From positions 62,001 through 126,000 of the forward strand of contig JAFWNM010000016.1 of the NCBI GenBank assembly GCA_017510335.1: a stretch of DNA of 64,000 bases, in the 5' to 3' direction. This DNA comes from Paracoccaceae bacterium (GTDB lineage Bacteria; Pseudomonadota; Alphaproteobacteria; Rhodobacterales; Rhodobacteraceae). The position numbers and the translations under genes were made by a program. The notes below the pieces were generated by a model. That model was not told where the DNA came from, made no database searches, and saw only the letters and a program-made list of their open reading frames with translations. This document shows, piece by piece, positions 9,133 to 20,893 of this stretch; the first letter of the stretch is position 1; each line of letters opens with the position of its first letter.

Positions 9133-10424
9133 CAGTCTTCAAACGGGTCTGTTACAAGGATAGTGTCATCGCGTTCAGGTGAAGTTGAAAGTAGCGCGAC
9201 AGGGCAATCAATCAACTCTTCCACGCGGCGAACGTATTTTATCGCATTTGCGGGCAGGTCTGCCCAGCGCCGCGCGCCCTCGGTTGATTCACTCCAACCC
9301 GGCAATTCCTCGTAAATGGGCACGCAGCGCGCTTGCTGATCTGCCGCTGTGGGCAGGTAATCCAGTTGCTTGCCGTCCAGATCATAGCCCACGCAGATCT
9401 TCAGCACATCAAACCCGTCCAGAACATCCAGTTTGGTCAGGGCTATGCCGTTCACGCCACTTGTCGCGCAGGTCTGGCGCAACAGGCAGGCGTCAAACCA
9501 GCCGCAGCGCCGCTTGCGGCCCGTGGTGGTGCCGAATTCATGCCCGCGCTCGCCCAGCCGCTGGCCATCTTCGTCATGCAGCTCTGTCGGGAAGGGGCCT
9601 TCGCCCACGCGCGTGGTGTAAGCTTTGACAATGCCCAGCACAAAATCAATTGCGCCCGGACCCACGCCCACACCCGTTGCCGCCTGCCCCGCGATCACGT
9701 TGGACGAAGTGACATAAGGATAGGTGCCGAAATCCACATCCAGAAGCGCACCTTGCGCACCTTCGAACAGAATACGCTTCCCTGCCTTGCGCTTGTCGTT
9801 CAGCACCTTCCAGACAGGGGCCGCATATTTCAGGATTTCAGGCGCTATTTCACGCAATTGCGTCAGCAGGGCATCGCGGTCAACCTCGCCCAAGCCCAGC
9901 CCTGCGCGCAGGGCATTATGGTGCACCAACGCGCGATCCACGCGCATTTGCAAGGTTGCATCATCTGCCAGATCCGCCACGCGGATGACGCGGCGGCCAA
10001 CCTTATCTTCATAGCATGGCCCAATGCCGCGCCCGGTCGTGCCAATTTTGGCCACTGCGTTCTGGCTTTCGCGCGCGCGATCAAGTTCGCCATGGAATGG
10101 CAGAATCAGCGGGGTGTTTTCAGCAATCATCAGGGTTTCTGGGGTGATATCGACACCCTGCGCGCGGATCGTCTCAATCTCTTTCAGCAGGTGCCACGGG
10201 TCCAGAACCACGCCGTTGCCGATGACCGACAACTTGCCGCCACGCACCACACCTGACGGCAGGGCGTGCAATTTGTAGACCTTGCCATCAACAACCAGTG
10301 TGTGTCCGGCATTATGGCCGCCCTGAAACCGCGCCACCACATCGGCGCGTTCTGACAGCCAGTCGACAATCTTGCCTTTACCTTCGTCACCCCACTGGGC
10401 GCCGACTACCACGACATTGGCCAT
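9132..10424 (-). CDS. purA: Adenylosuccinate synthetase
   Basis: PurA joins IMP and aspartate with GTP to form adenylosuccinate, the first committed step to AMP. The product has 430 residues, the usual length. It starts [18 protein letters not shown], including the GTP-binding loop and catalytic Asp13, followed by [12 protein letters not shown] with the catalytic His. [14 protein letters not shown] and [18 protein letters not shown] are also diagnostic. The open frame reaches further up, but this ATG is the conserved start. It heads a two-gene unit with DUF2842 and is divergent from secG. Confidence 0.97.
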   Translation of the reverse strand: MANVVVVGAQWGDEGKGKIVDWLSERADVVARFQGGHNAGHTLVVDGKVYKLHALPSGVVRGGKLSVIGNGVVLDPWHLLKEIETIRAQGVDITPETLMIAENTPLILPFHGELDRARESQNAVAKIGTTGRGIGPCYEDKVGRRVIRVADLADDATLQMRVDRALVHHNALRAGLGLGEVDRDALLTQLREIAPEILKYAAPVWKVLNDKRKAGKRILFEGAQGALLDVDFGTYPYVTSSNVIAGQAATGVGVGPGAIDFVLGIVKAYTTRVGEGPFPTELHDEDGQRLGERGHEFGTTTGRKRRCGWFDACLLRQTCATSGVNGIALTKLDVLDGFDVLKICVGYDLDGKQLDYLPTAADQQARCVPIYEELPGWSESTEGARRWADLPANAIKYVRRVEELIDCPVALLSTSPERDDTILVTDPFED

Positions 10425-10591
10425 GAATGGTCCCCTTTGACTTGCAAACCGCCGCCTGTCATAACGCTTCGCTGCGCGCTGTAAAACCCGAAATAACGTA
10501 TAGCGCCGCCCCTGCTGTGCGGGAAACAGGGGTTGCGGGCAATGGCCCAAGCGCCTAAGTAGGCGGGAACAGAAAAAGCGGGTTGTTCCTG

Positions 10592-10951
10592 ATGCAAAAT
10601 GTCGTGCTGATTGTCCATCTTCTCCTGGCGCTGACGCTGATTGGCGTTGTGCTGGTGCAGCGCTCCGAAGGGGGTGGTTTGGGTATTGGTGGTGGCGATG
10701 GCAGCCCGCAGGCAGGCCGCCCGCCATTGACAGCGATGGCAAAACTGACATGGGGCCTGGCAATCGCGTTTATCGCCACATCTCTGGCATTGACAGTGAT
10801 CGCTGCGCAACAATCGGCAAGCGTGTCCGTTCTGGACCGTCTGGGTGTTCCCACGCCGTCCAGTTCAAGCGTGCCAACCCTGCCGGCCACTGACAGCTTG
10901 CTTCCGCCGCCGGTTGCTGACGACACATTGGCCCCACCGGCCGCAGACTAA
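10592..10951 (+). CDS. secG: Preprotein translocase subunit SecG
   Basis: SecG is the small integral subunit that assists the SecYE channel. The 119-residue product begins [31 protein letters not shown], the classic SecG first helix and conserved QRSEGGG loop. A second helix follows at about 52-72 ([17 protein letters not shown]), then a Pro/Ser/Ala-rich cytoplasmic tail typical of alphaproteobacteria. A TTG three codons earlier is open but the ATG fits the family. pyrG follows after 166 bp. Confidence 0.95.
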   Translation: MQNVVLIVHLLLALTLIGVVLVQRSEGGGLGIGGGDGSPQAGRPPLTAMAKLTWGLAIAFIATSLALTVIAAQQSASVSVLDRLGVPTPSSSSVPTLPATDSLLPPPVADDTLAPPAAD

Positions 10952-11117
10952 GGCAAACCACAATTTGTTGCGGGGTGCATTTTTTATGTGCCCCTATCTA
11001 GCGGCTGGCTTGCGGTTGCGGGCATTTTGGGCTATGGCTTGAACCCCGTGATACTTGGGGTTTTTGCACGCGCCCCGCTTCCGCCGAAATACATGATCAC
11101 GGGGGGTCGTTTCGACC

Positions 11118-12761
11118 ATGGCACGTTATATTTTCGTAACTGGTGGCGTTGTTTCCAGCCTTGGCAAGGGCCTGGCGTCCGCTGCTTTGGGCGCCTTGTT
11201 GCAGGCGCGGGGATTCACGGTGCGGTTGCGCAAGCTGGACCCCTACCTGAACGTCGACCCCGGCACCATGTCCCCGTTCGAACATGGCGAAGTGTTTGTC
11301 ACGGATGACGGTGCGGAAACCGATCTGGACCTGGGACATTATGAACGCTTCACGGGTGTGGCTGCGCGCCGCACTGATTCGGTGTCATCGGGGCGCATTT
11401 ATTCCAACGTTCTGGAAAAGGAACGCCGCGGCGATTATCTGGGCAAGACAATTCAGGTGATTCCCCATGTCACCAACGAGATTAAGGACTTTCTTGCCGT
11501 GGGCGAGGATGAAGTCGATTTCATGCTGTGCGAAATTGGCGGCACAGTGGGCGACATAGAAGGGCTGCCATTTTTTGAGGCTATCCGCCAGTTCAGTCAT
11601 GAACGCCCGCGCGGACAGTGCATTTTCATGCATCTGACCTTGCTGCCCTATCTGACCGCCAGCGGGGAATTGAAAACCAAACCCACGCAGCATTCCGTCA
11701 AGGAACTGCAATCCATCGGGATTGCGCCTGATGTGCTGGTGTGCCGGTCCGAACAGCCGATCCCCGAAAAGGAACGCCAGAAAATTGCACTGTTTTGCAA
11801 TGTCCGCCCCGAAGCCGTCATTCCTGCCTATGACCTGAAATCGATATATGAAGCGCCGCTGGCCTATCATCGTGCGGGGCTTGATCAGGCGGTTCTGGAT
11901 GTGTTCGGCATAACCCCTGCGCCGCGCCCAAACCTGCACCGCTGGGAAGATGTGCTGGACCGCCTGCAAAACCCCGAAGGCGAAGTGCGCATTGCGATTG
12001 TCGGCAAATATGTGCAGCTTGAAGATGCCTATAAGTCGATAAAGGAAGCGCTGATTCACGGGGGTATTGCCAACCGCGTGAAGGTGCATGTCGAATGGAT
12101 CGATGCGGAAGTGTTCGACCGCAAGGACCCTGGCCCCGCACTGGAACGATTTCACGCAATTCTGGTTCCTGGCGGGTTTGGCGAACGCGGCACAGAAGGA
12201 AAAATTCGCGCAGCAACCTATGCACGCGAAAAGAAGATCCCGTATTTCGGCATTTGCCTGGGTATGCAGATGGCGTGTATCGAAGCTGCCCGCAATCTGG
12301 CCGGGATACCCGATGCAGGATCCGAAGAATTCGATTTCGAGGCCGGCAAGAAGCGGTTTACCCCTGTCGTCTATCATCTGAAGGAATGGGTGCAGGGCAA
12401 CCACAAGGTGGAACGCAAGGTCGGGGATGACAAGGGCGGAACCATGCGCCTTGGTGCATATACAGCCCATCTGAAAGAAGGGTCGCATGTTGCCCGCATT
12501 TACGGCGCAACCCGCATCGAGGAGCGCCATCGTCACCGCTATGAGGTGGACACCCAGTTTCGCGCCGCCCTTGAAGGGGTGGGGCTGACATTCTCTGGCC
12601 TGTCACCTGATGGGAAACTGCCTGAAATTGTCGAGCATGAAGGACATCCGTGGTTTATTGGTGTGCAGTTCCACCCCGAACTGAAATCCAAGCCATTTGA
12701 CCCGCATCCGCTATTTGCCGATTTCGTTCGCGCCGCAGTCGAAGTGTCGCGTCTGGTCTGA
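11118..12761 (+). CDS. pyrG: CTP synthase
   Basis: CTP synthase aminates UTP to CTP using glutamine and ATP. The 547-residue protein begins [21 protein letters not shown], the conserved synthetase ATP loop, and includes the acid pair region [15 protein letters not shown]. The C-terminal class I glutamine amidotransferase domain has [10 protein letters not shown], the nucleophile Cys380 in GICLGMQMA and the catalytic His/Glu in [12 protein letters not shown]. Length is normal. secG is upstream; a hairpin follows the stop. Confidence 0.98.
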   Translation: MARYIFVTGGVVSSLGKGLASAALGALLQARGFTVRLRKLDPYLNVDPGTMSPFEHGEVFVTDDGAETDLDLGHYERFTGVAARRTDSVSSGRIYSNVLEKERRGDYLGKTIQVIPHVTNEIKDFLAVGEDEVDFMLCEIGGTVGDIEGLPFFEAIRQFSHERPRGQCIFMHLTLLPYLTASGELKTKPTQHSVKELQSIGIAPDVLVCRSEQPIPEKERQKIALFCNVRPEAVIPAYDLKSIYEAPLAYHRAGLDQAVLDVFGITPAPRPNLHRWEDVLDRLQNPEGEVRIAIVGKYVQLEDAYKSIKEALIHGGIANRVKVHVEWIDAEVFDRKDPGPALERFHAILVPGGFGERGTEGKIRAATYAREKKIPYFGICLGMQMACIEAARNLAGIPDAGSEEFDFEAGKKRFTPVVYHLKEWVQGNHKVERKVGDDKGGTMRLGAYTAHLKEGSHVARIYGATRIEERHRHRYEVDTQFRAALEGVGLTFSGLSPDGKLPEIVEHEGHPWFIGVQFHPELKSKPFDPHPLFADFVRAAVEVSRLV

Positions 12762-12782
12762 CGCCGGTTTTGAGCTTCTGGA

Positions 12783-12811
12783 ACATGCGAACTTCATAAG
12801 TTGGCGCATGT
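12783..12811 (+). terminator. Hairpin behind pyrG, possible terminator
   Basis: ACATGCG-AACTT (12783-12794) pairs with AAGTT-(GG)-CGCATGT (12798-12811) around a CAT loop. It lies 22 bp after the pyrG stop, between two convergent genes. There is no T-run, so the call as a terminator is weak. Confidence 0.4.
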
Positions 12812-12878
12812 CCCGTGACTACCAATGAAGGCAACATGACCTAAGGGCGGCTTGGCACGCAGCCGGAAGCAGGGCGCC

Positions 12879-15500
12879 CTATTGCAACGCGTTCGCCATC
12901 ACGCGCGCCAGTTCGCGTTTGTTGATGGGCTTTGGCAATATGTCGATGAAACCCACTGCAATATAGGTTGCGATCTGTTCTTTCATGACATTCGCGGTTG
13001 CCGCAATTGCGCGGGGGCGGGGGCGGCCTGTTGCCTCTGCTTCGTGCACGATGGTGGTGAAGGCTTCGATCCCGTCCATGACAGGCATGGAGATGTCCAG
13101 AATAACCAGGTCGAAGTCCTGTTCGCGCCATAATGCGCAGGCTTCCGCACCATTCTCTGCAAAAGATGCGTCGATACCCAGTTGCCCCAGCATGATTTGC
13201 ATGATCATGCGGTTGGTGGCGGTATCATCTGCCACCAGAACCTTGCACCCTGCCAGGTTTTCGGCGCTTGTTCCCGTCTTGCTGTCCTGTGGGCCGGTCT
13301 GGTTTCGGGATGGACCCTTTTGCACGGGCAAATGCAGCCTGACAGCTATTTCTGTGCCTTTTCCTTGCGCGGATTTAACAGTGATTTCCCCGTTCATCAT
13401 GTCAACCAGACGCCGCACAATGGCCAGCCCAAGGCCCGTTCCACCAAAGCGGCGCGCGGTGCCAGATTCGGCTTGTTCGAATTCCTCGAACACGCGAAGG
13501 GTCTGTTCCTGTGTCATTCCGATGCCGGTATCGATGATGGTGAAATCCACGGAATCGGGATTGGCCGCATCAACCTGCACTGTGATCTGGCCTGTTGGCG
13601 TGAACTTTATGGCATTGCCGATCAGGTTTTGCATGATCTGCGCAATGCGGGTTGCGTCCCCGATACGCTGTTCCCCGCCATCGCCCCTGTAATCAACATG
13701 GAATTCAAGCCCCTTCGCGCGGGCAGAACCACCGTGAAGGGCCTGTAGCTGCGTCAGAAGGGTGTTCAGCCCAAACGGTTTGGGGTCAAGCGTCAGTTTG
13801 CCGGCCTCCACCTGCGCCAGGTCAAGGATGTCGTTCAGAAGGGACAGCAAACTCCAGCCGGACTCGCGGATTGTCTTGATCATCGCCTGTTGTTCTGGCG
13901 ACAATTCGCTATCGGCCAACACATCAGCCATCCCCAGAACGCCGGTCAGCGGGGTGCGGATTTCATGGCTCATGTTTGCCAGAAATGCGGATTTGGCGGC
14001 GTTGGCAGCCTCGGCGCGGGTGGCGGCATCGCGCAATGCGGCCTGCGTTGACAGATGGTCTGTAATGTCCACAACGGAACAAACAACGCGCGCGGCATTG
14101 CCGGTCACCTGCAAAGGGGTGGCATTCAGCGATACGGCGCGCCGTGTTCCATCGGGCCGCTGAATCGAAATCCGTATATCCCGCAGGGATTCGTTGTTGT
14201 CTAGCGCGCGCGATACCATCTGCTCGCCAGCTGATACCGGAGTGCCGTCCAGTTCGGTAATGCCCCAGGCCGGGTCGCTATAGTGCTTGTCAATGCAGCC
14301 GCCCGGGCCGACACCCAGCAAGCGTTCGACTTCTGCATTGGCGAAGACAATTCGCCCGTCGCGCCCGAATGCCAGCATTCCGGCGATGTCGGTTTCCAGG
14401 ACACGCGCCAGAAAATCGCGTTCTCTGCGCAGTTCGTCCTGCAGAGTCAGGACATCGGTGATGTCGATCAAGGATATCAGCCAGCCCATGCGCGCGGTCT
14501 TGTGCCTAAGCGGGCGGTTCACGGCAACGATTTGTGTGGCATAGGTGCGCTCAGCGATCGACAGGCGCGTGGGTTGGGGTGGGGGGGCATTATCGGACAT
14601 GGTGTCCAGCAACGGCGCGATGGGCGCGTGGGAAGGCAAGGGTTTGCCGCGCTCCAGATGGATGTCTGCGTTGGCAAACACCCTTTGGGCGGCAGTGTTC
14701 GTCGTCATCACGCAGCCGGTTGTGTCCACCATTATGGTGGGGTCGCGTGTGGTGAAGAACAGCATATCACGGCCAATTGTCGACAGGTCGAAGGGGCGCG
14801 TTATGACCATCATCCATGTGAACAGGAACAACACCAACGCAAACATGAACGGTGTCGGGTCAAAGCCAAGTAGTGTCACCCCGCCCAGAATATAGGCCAG
14901 ATTTCCGGCAACAGGGAACAGGGTGATTGCCAGCAATATACCGAAATGCGCGCGATAGGCAGGATTGGCCAGCCACATGCCCGAAAGCCCGATCCCAACC
15001 GCCGCCAGCAAGAACACATAAAGATATGCGGCAGCGCCATAAAATAGCGGCCCATGCTGATACTGCACCGACAGCCGGCCATCAATTTCCAGCATGGTTG
15101 TTTCGGGGCCATAGAACAGGCCATGCCATGGGTTGGTGAATGCCATCAAGGTTATGACAAGGGGGCCGCCGACCAGCGCAGTCTGTTCCCATCGCGCCAG
15201 CTTTTGGTCACGCCCGAAGGCATAGGCGTGCAAAAAGAAGGCCCAGACTGTCGGCAACAGCACAATCATCGGCCATGCCATCAGCGCGAAGGTAACCTTG
15301 CACTGTTCAAGGGTTGCGGACATTTCCAGAATGGCGGCCGCCAGCCATCCCAGCATGACAAGATGCGCCGCAACGCAGAACCCTTTGCCTGAAAAATGTG
15401 GCTGTCTGAGGACACTGAATGTCATTACAGCCAGCCCCGCCCAAAGAACAAGGATTGCGGCAGTCGCCGGGTCGACAGATGCGGATAACACGCAATGCAT
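12879..15500 (-). CDS. Membrane-bound hybrid sensor histidine kinase
   Basis: The 873-residue protein has about seven N-terminal membrane helices (about 8-225) resembling the histidine-kinase 7TM sensor region, then two PAS-like domains (about 240-345 and 365-480), a HisKA domain with phospho-acceptor His512 in SHEIRTPL, a HATPase domain ([23 protein letters not shown]) and a C-terminal receiver with Asp802 in LVILDISMP and the conserved KP lysine. No histidine phosphotransfer domain is present, so a separate Hpt protein is expected. The frame opens with TTG at 15539, but the ATG at 15500 has a GGACGG site before it. No response regulator gene is adjacent. The input signal is unknown. Confidence 0.92.
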   Translation of the reverse strand: MHCVLSASVDPATAAILVLWAGLAVMTFSVLRQPHFSGKGFCVAAHLVMLGWLAAAILEMSATLEQCKVTFALMAWPMIVLLPTVWAFFLHAYAFGRDQKLARWEQTALVGGPLVITLMAFTNPWHGLFYGPETTMLEIDGRLSVQYQHGPLFYGAAAYLYVFLLAAVGIGLSGMWLANPAYRAHFGILLAITLFPVAGNLAYILGGVTLLGFDPTPFMFALVLFLFTWMMVITRPFDLSTIGRDMLFFTTRDPTIMVDTTGCVMTTNTAAQRVFANADIHLERGKPLPSHAPIAPLLDTMSDNAPPPQPTRLSIAERTYATQIVAVNRPLRHKTARMGWLISLIDITDVLTLQDELRRERDFLARVLETDIAGMLAFGRDGRIVFANAEVERLLGVGPGGCIDKHYSDPAWGITELDGTPVSAGEQMVSRALDNNESLRDIRISIQRPDGTRRAVSLNATPLQVTGNAARVVCSVVDITDHLSTQAALRDAATRAEAANAAKSAFLANMSHEIRTPLTGVLGMADVLADSELSPEQQAMIKTIRESGWSLLSLLNDILDLAQVEAGKLTLDPKPFGLNTLLTQLQALHGGSARAKGLEFHVDYRGDGGEQRIGDATRIAQIMQNLIGNAIKFTPTGQITVQVDAANPDSVDFTIIDTGIGMTQEQTLRVFEEFEQAESGTARRFGGTGLGLAIVRRLVDMMNGEITVKSAQGKGTEIAVRLHLPVQKGPSRNQTGPQDSKTGTSAENLAGCKVLVADDTATNRMIMQIMLGQLGIDASFAENGAEACALWREQDFDLVILDISMPVMDGIEAFTTIVHEAEATGRPRPRAIAATANVMKEQIATYIAVGFIDILPKPINKRELARVMANALQ

Positions 15501-15523
15501 TACAAAGCCGTCCGAAGCCTTGA

Positions 15524-15535
15524 TTGGCGCGCCAA
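15524..15535. repeat. 12-bp perfect palindrome before the hybrid kinase
   Basis: TTGGCGCGCCAA reads the same on both strands and is flanked by GATTG/CAATC, extending the dyad symmetry. It lies 24-35 bp upstream of the kinase ATG, a position suited to an operator. No known regulator consensus is matched. Confidence 0.4.
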
Positions 15536-15637
15536 GCAATCGAAGGTGAGCATAAGGAATTCCGCATGAAATAAGAAGAAAACCCTACGTTTCCGATGAG
15601 GGTTTTGCAAGTTGCAAAGCCCCTCGGAAGTTGTGCG

Positions 15638-15662
15638 GCGACCACAAACCCGTCGCTTTTTT
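15638..15662 (+). terminator. Intrinsic-terminator-like hairpin on the + strand with no + gene before it
   Basis: GCGAC (15638-15642) pairs with GTCGC (15652-15656), followed by TTTTTT (15657-15662). Just before it lies another hairpin (15600-15622, TTTGCAA/TTGCAAA inside GGG/CCC). Both flanking genes are on the minus strand, so a + terminator is unexpected and could end a small RNA. Confidence 0.35.
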
Positions 15663-15793
15663 GACTTGAAGCACCCCACCTGAAGCGGACAGGGTGCCCC
15701 CTGAAAATGCGTTCGGGCCAATATAGTCTTGCGTGTCAGGCGCTTGAGCTTATGCGACACATGAGGGGTGGCCCAAAACGCTGGCTTTTCCAG

Positions 15794-16216
15794 TTACAGG
15801 CTGACATCCACGCGCATCGTGGTGTCGTCATCAGCATTCGGGGACAATTGCGAAAGAATATGGTAACCCTCATGTTGTATCTTGCCCTCAGTGGTTTCGG
15901 GCTGGGCGTTTGCATCTTCGGAATCAGGGGTCGCGGGGTCTGTCAGGGCTTCGCGCAGGTGCTGAATGACATTCACCTCGAATGATGGCGGGGGGCCAAC
16001 AAGACGGTTGCGCTTGTCTTGCGAGGAGGCCAATGGCCGCGATGATGAAAGATCTGTCTTGGTCATGGCCTGCCCTTGCTGGACAGCCGTTGTTGTAATG
16101 TTCTTCGCCGTCGGGGCAGCCCCACGCGAGGAATGCGGCTGCAGCAACTGTGCCAAAGGTTCACGGTGGCCTGGCGCCATTGGACCATTTGCAGGTGTTG
16201 TTGGAAGAATTGGCAT
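15794..16216 (-). CDS. Small protein of unknown function
   Basis: A 140-residue product I do not recognise. The gene is supported by a near-ideal GGAGGGGG ribosome site at the right distance before the ATG at 16216 (a TTG four codons earlier is less likely). The N-terminal half is low-complexity, rich in Pro, Ala and Gln; the segment GPPPSFEVNVIQHLREAL (about 74-91) looks like the only folded or conserved part; the C-terminus is acidic. There is no signal peptide or membrane helix. A CtrA-like TTAA-N7-TTAA box lies about 60-70 bp upstream in an AT-rich promoter region. Enolase lies upstream and the hybrid kinase downstream. Confidence 0.65.
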   Translation of the reverse strand: MPILPTTPANGPMAPGHREPLAQLLQPHSSRGAAPTAKNITTTAVQQGQAMTKTDLSSSRPLASSQDKRNRLVGPPPSFEVNVIQHLREALTDPATPDSEDANAQPETTEGKIQHEGYHILSQLSPNADDDTTMRVDVSL

Positions 16217-16273
16217 ATCCCCCTCCAATTGATTGATGGATATAATTCAAGCCAAAACGTTAACAGGATAGAT

Positions 16274-16288
16274 TTAACACTTTGTTAA
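16274..16288. promoter_or_regulatory. CtrA-like binding site (TTAA-N7-TTAA)
   Basis: TTAA (16274-16277) and TTAA (16285-16288) are separated by exactly 7 bases, the spacing of the CtrA recognition sequence. The site lies in an AT-rich stretch 58-72 bp before the ATG of the small unknown gene. Two more TTAAC half-sites are nearby (16260, 16313). CtrA control is inferred from the motif only. Confidence 0.5.
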
Positions 16289-16350
16289 AAAATGAAATTT
16301 GTTTACTTATAGTTAACGACTTGATGCCGACGCGCCTGCACCAGAAGGGT

Positions 16351-16382
16351 GTGTGGGGGGGTGTCTAGACCGGCCCCCACAC
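16351..16382 (-). terminator. Hairpin directly behind enolase, possible terminator
   Basis: GTGTGGGGG (16351-16359) and CCCCCACAC (16374-16382) form a 9-bp GC-rich stem just after the eno stop on the minus strand. A T-run is lacking, so termination may be partial or Rho-assisted. Confidence 0.5.
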
Positions 16383-16389
16383 ATGTTGT

Positions 16390-17700
<1,311 letters not shown>

Positions 17701-17725
17701 CTATAACGACAGAACATGACAAGTT

Positions 17726-18589
17726 CTAGGCCACTTTCGTTTCCCGCCACAGTGTGAACAGGCCTGCTGCCACAATTATTGCGGCCCCAAACAAGGTCAT
17801 CCCGTCAGGTCGTTCGCCGAATACCAGCACTGCGACCACTAGTGCAAATAGCATGCGTGTATATCTGAACGGCGTAACGAAAGACAATTCGCCCACGCGC
17901 ATTGATGCGACAAGCGCATAATATGCCAACACCCCGACCGAAAGCGCGGCACCCAGAAGTGCAAGCTGCCCAAACGAGGGAATGATTGCGTCATGATCCA
18001 TTGCCACCATCAGGAAAAAACCCGCAGGAACCAGCATGGCGAAGGCCCAGGATGAAATCTGGTAGCTGGATACAGAACGCGGGATCACGCGCGTTGCAAG
18101 GTCACGCCCGGCCAGCCCGATGACCCCGATGATCGCAAACAGCGACGCGGGTTCAAACCCTGACATCCCTGGCCGGACAATCAAAAGCACCCCCAAAAAG
18201 CCAAGGGCAATCGCACTCCAGCGGCGCCAGCCCACTTTTTCGCCCAGAAACAGCACTGCGCCAAGCGTGACAACCAAGGGCGCTGCCTGCAATATGGCAG
18301 AGGCCGTGGCCAGACTGGCCAGCACAAACGCAAGAACAAAGCCCACTGTCCCTACAATTTCAGCGGCATTGCGCAACAACAGCGCAGGTGTAAGCAATGC
18401 GGGCGAAAGCACTTGTTGCCCTTTGCGATAGGCGATTGCGCCAAATGCGAATGCCCCCCCTGCGCCCAGCAATACAAGGATTTGACCAACAGGCAGGGTA
18501 TCAGCCAACAGCTTGATAAACATGTCTTCCAACGCGAAGCCCGCCATCGCAAGGGACATAAGAACAGCGCCGCGCAGATTGTCGGTCAT
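17726..18589 (-). CDS. EamA/DMT-family transporter (RhaT-like permease)
   Basis: A predicted metabolite exporter of the drug/metabolite transporter superfamily. The 287-residue product is almost entirely hydrophobic, with about ten membrane helices arranged as two EamA repeats; the first ends with LFLGEKVGWRRWSAIALGFLGVLLI and the second with LVFGERPDGMTLFGAAIIVAAGL, the typical GE-x-x boundary motifs. An in-frame GTG at 18607 adds six residues; neither start has a clear ribosome site, so the ATG is a choice by convention. Substrate cannot be inferred. It lies between petC and eno on the same strand, but the pet terminator separates it from petC. Confidence 0.88.
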   Translation of the reverse strand: MTDNLRGAVLMSLAMAGFALEDMFIKLLADTLPVGQILVLLGAGGAFAFGAIAYRKGQQVLSPALLTPALLLRNAAEIVGTVGFVLAFVLASLATASAILQAAPLVVTLGAVLFLGEKVGWRRWSAIALGFLGVLLIVRPGMSGFEPASLFAIIGVIGLAGRDLATRVIPRSVSSYQISSWAFAMLVPAGFFLMVAMDHDAIIPSFGQLALLGAALSVGVLAYYALVASMRVGELSFVTPFRYTRMLFALVVAVLVFGERPDGMTLFGAAIIVAAGLFTLWRETKVA

Positions 18590-18663
18590 GAGGTGGGGGT
18601 CTTTCACATGTGAACTGGATCAAGGGCTACAATCTGCGCCATGAATTGGAAAGCGCAAAAGCA

Positions 18664-18691
18664 AAAAGCGCGCCGGTCCCGGCGCGCTTTT
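18664..18691 (-). terminator. Terminator of the petABC operon
   Basis: AAAAGCGCGCCGG (18664-18676) pairs perfectly with CCGGCGCGCTTTT (18679-18691), a 13-bp stem closed by a very short loop and flanked by A and T runs. It follows the petC stop at 18718 on the minus strand. Confidence 0.9.
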
Positions 18692-18717
18692 CATTTGGTC
18701 AGGATAGGGTGCCTGAC

Positions 18718-19506
18718 TCAGTCTTGTTTGGCTGCGCGCTTGATTGGTGCCCACAGTTGCTTGTTGGTCAGATACAGCAATGCCGCCAGAACCGACAGGA
18801 AGATGACCCCCACAAAGCCAGCGCGCTTGCGTTCAACCAGTTTGGGTTCGGCTGTCCACATCAGGAATGCAGCAACATCCTGCGCCATCTGTTCTTCGGT
18901 GGCGGGGGTGCCGTCGGCATATTCGATCATGTCATCGAACAACACCGGGTTCATCGACACCCAACCATCATAGGCTTTGTTGTAATAAAACAACGTGCCC
19001 GCCTGAAAGTCCTCTTCGCCGGTATAGCCGGTCAGGAAGGACGCAATGTATTCCGGTCCCCCCAATCCGCGGAAAAGCTGGTTCAGGCCCAAACCATACG
19101 GCCCAGCGAAGCCGACACGCGCCTTGGCCATCAAGCTAAGGTCGGGCGCCCCTTCGAACTGGGATTCGGGAAAATGGTCCGGCCCTGCCGCTGTGCGCCA
19201 GTCGCGCAGTTCCGCGTCCCAGACTTCATACATTTCGGCATATGCGCGCATCTGGTCGTCGGGCAGTTCCGGCCCGTTGCGGTCGCTTAGTGTGCGGAAT
19301 GCGACGAATTCCAAACCGTGGCAGCTGGAACAGACCTCGGTGTAGACCTGAAGGCCGCGTTGCAACTGGTTGCGGTCATATACCCCGAATGGCCCTTCAA
19401 ACGAAAAGCTGAAATCGGTTATCTCGCCCAGCCCCCCGGCCGAGAAGGCCGGGGTTGCTGCCAAAGTTGCTGCCATGAGGGCGGAAGCAGCGAGTTTCTT
19501 GAACAT
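18718..19506 (-). CDS. petC: Cytochrome c1 of the bc1 complex
   Basis: Cytochrome c1 takes electrons from the Rieske protein and passes them to soluble or membrane cytochrome c. The 262-residue precursor has a Sec signal peptide (1 to about 23, ending TPAFSA), the haem c site CSSCH (59-63), the [10 protein letters not shown] segment carrying the methionine ligand, and a C-terminal membrane anchor ([14 protein letters not shown]) with a basic cytoplasmic end. Two ATGs are adjacent; the second (19506) stands 7 nt after AGGAGA and is preferred. It is the last gene of petABC, 24 bp after petB stops, and is followed by a strong terminator. Confidence 0.96.
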   Translation of the reverse strand: MFKKLAASALMAATLAATPAFSAGGLGEITDFSFSFEGPFGVYDRNQLQRGLQVYTEVCSSCHGLEFVAFRTLSDRNGPELPDDQMRAYAEMYEVWDAELRDWRTAAGPDHFPESQFEGAPDLSLMAKARVGFAGPYGLGLNQLFRGLGGPEYIASFLTGYTGEEDFQAGTLFYYNKAYDGWVSMNPVLFDDMIEYADGTPATEEQMAQDVAAFLMWTAEPKLVERKRAGFVGVIFLSVLAALLYLTNKQLWAPIKRAAKQD

Positions 19507-19529
19507 CATATCTCTCCTGTTTCCTGATC

Positions 19530-20879
19530 TCACTCGGCCGGGATTTGTTCGGGCGAGGGGCCGGAACCACCGGATTTCTTTTTCAGGCTGGCCTTGAAGT
19601 CAGCTTCGATGGTTTCGGGCTGCGGCAAGGGTTTCTCGATCACGCCAAGGATGGGCAGGATGACCAGGAAATATGCGAACCAATAGGCCGTGCCGATCAG
19701 CGCGATATTGGTGTAGATCCCTTCCGCTGGCATGGCACCTGCCCACATCAGCACAAAGAAATCGACCACCAGCAGCCAGAACCACCATTTGAACATCGGG
19801 CGATACCGGCCAGAACGCACTGACGACGTGTCCAGCCATGGCACCAGCGCCATGACGAAGATCGATGCAAACATCGCCAGAACCCCGAAGAAGGCCGCGT
19901 CGATGATCCCGAAGGACAGCCAGTTTACAGCCATCACCACCCACACATCAGACGTGAAGGCGCGCAAAATGGCGTAGAACGGCAAGAAATACCATTCCGG
20001 CACAATATGCGACGGCGTTACCAGCGGGTTTGCCTCGATATAGTTGTCAGCATGGCCCAAAAAGCCAGGCATGAAACCAACCAGTGCCCAGAAGCCCGCC
20101 AGAATAAGCACCAGCGCAAACAGGTCCTTGATAACGAAATAGGGCCAGAAGGGCAGCGTGTCTTTTGCAGCTTCTTCTTTGGACGCGCGGCGCACGTCAA
20201 CACCGGTGGGGTTGTTGTTCCCCGTGGTGTGGAAGGCCCATATATGCAGGATGGACAGGCCCAGAATGACGAAGGGCAGCAGGTAATGCAGGCTGAAGAA
20301 ACGGTTCAGTGTCGCGTTGCCCACAGCTGGCCCGCCCAGCAGCCACATTTGCAGCGGTTCGCCAATGCCGGGAATCGCGCCGAACAGACCCGTAATAACG
20401 GTAGCGCCCCAGAAGGACATCTGGCCCCATGGCAGAACGTAGCCCATAAACGCTGTGGCCATCATCAGCAGATAGATCAGCATGCCGATAATCCACGTGA
20501 TTTCGCGCGGGGATTTGTAGCTGCCATAATATAGGCCACGGAAAATGTGGATATACACTGCGGCAAAAAACAGCATGGCGCCGTTCTGGTGCAGATACCG
20601 CAGCATGAACCCGCCATTCACGTTTCGCATGATATGCTCGACACTGGCGAAGGCCATGTCCGCATGCGGCGTGTAATGCATGACCAGAACAATGCCGGTC
20701 ACAATTTGCAGGATCAGACAGAACATCAGAACGATGCCCCAGATCCACATCCAGTTCAGGTTCTTGGGGGTCGGGATCATGATTGTGTCATAGATCAGTC
20801 CGACAATCGGAAGCCTGCGATGAACCCACTTTTCAGCGTTCGTCGTCGGCTCGTAATGATCGTGTGGGATACCAGACAT
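19530..20879 (-). CDS. petB: Cytochrome b of the bc1 complex
   Basis: Cytochrome b holds haems bL and bH and the two quinone sites of the bc1 complex. The 449-residue product has eight to nine membrane helices, the haem-ligand histidines within [21 protein letters not shown] and [24 protein letters not shown], and the Qo-site PEWY motif in [14 protein letters not shown]. It has an extended C-terminus ending in a charged Lys/Pro/Glu tail, as in other Rhodobacterales. It is 14 bp downstream of petA, in the usual order petA-petB-petC. Confidence 0.98.
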   Translation of the reverse strand: MSGIPHDHYEPTTNAEKWVHRRLPIVGLIYDTIMIPTPKNLNWMWIWGIVLMFCLILQIVTGIVLVMHYTPHADMAFASVEHIMRNVNGGFMLRYLHQNGAMLFFAAVYIHIFRGLYYGSYKSPREITWIIGMLIYLLMMATAFMGYVLPWGQMSFWGATVITGLFGAIPGIGEPLQMWLLGGPAVGNATLNRFFSLHYLLPFVILGLSILHIWAFHTTGNNNPTGVDVRRASKEEAAKDTLPFWPYFVIKDLFALVLILAGFWALVGFMPGFLGHADNYIEANPLVTPSHIVPEWYFLPFYAILRAFTSDVWVVMAVNWLSFGIIDAAFFGVLAMFASIFVMALVPWLDTSSVRSGRYRPMFKWWFWLLVVDFFVLMWAGAMPAEGIYTNIALIGTAYWFAYFLVILPILGVIEKPLPQPETIEADFKASLKKKSGGSGPSPEQIPAE

Positions 20880-20893
20880 GGGTGTTTCCTCCC

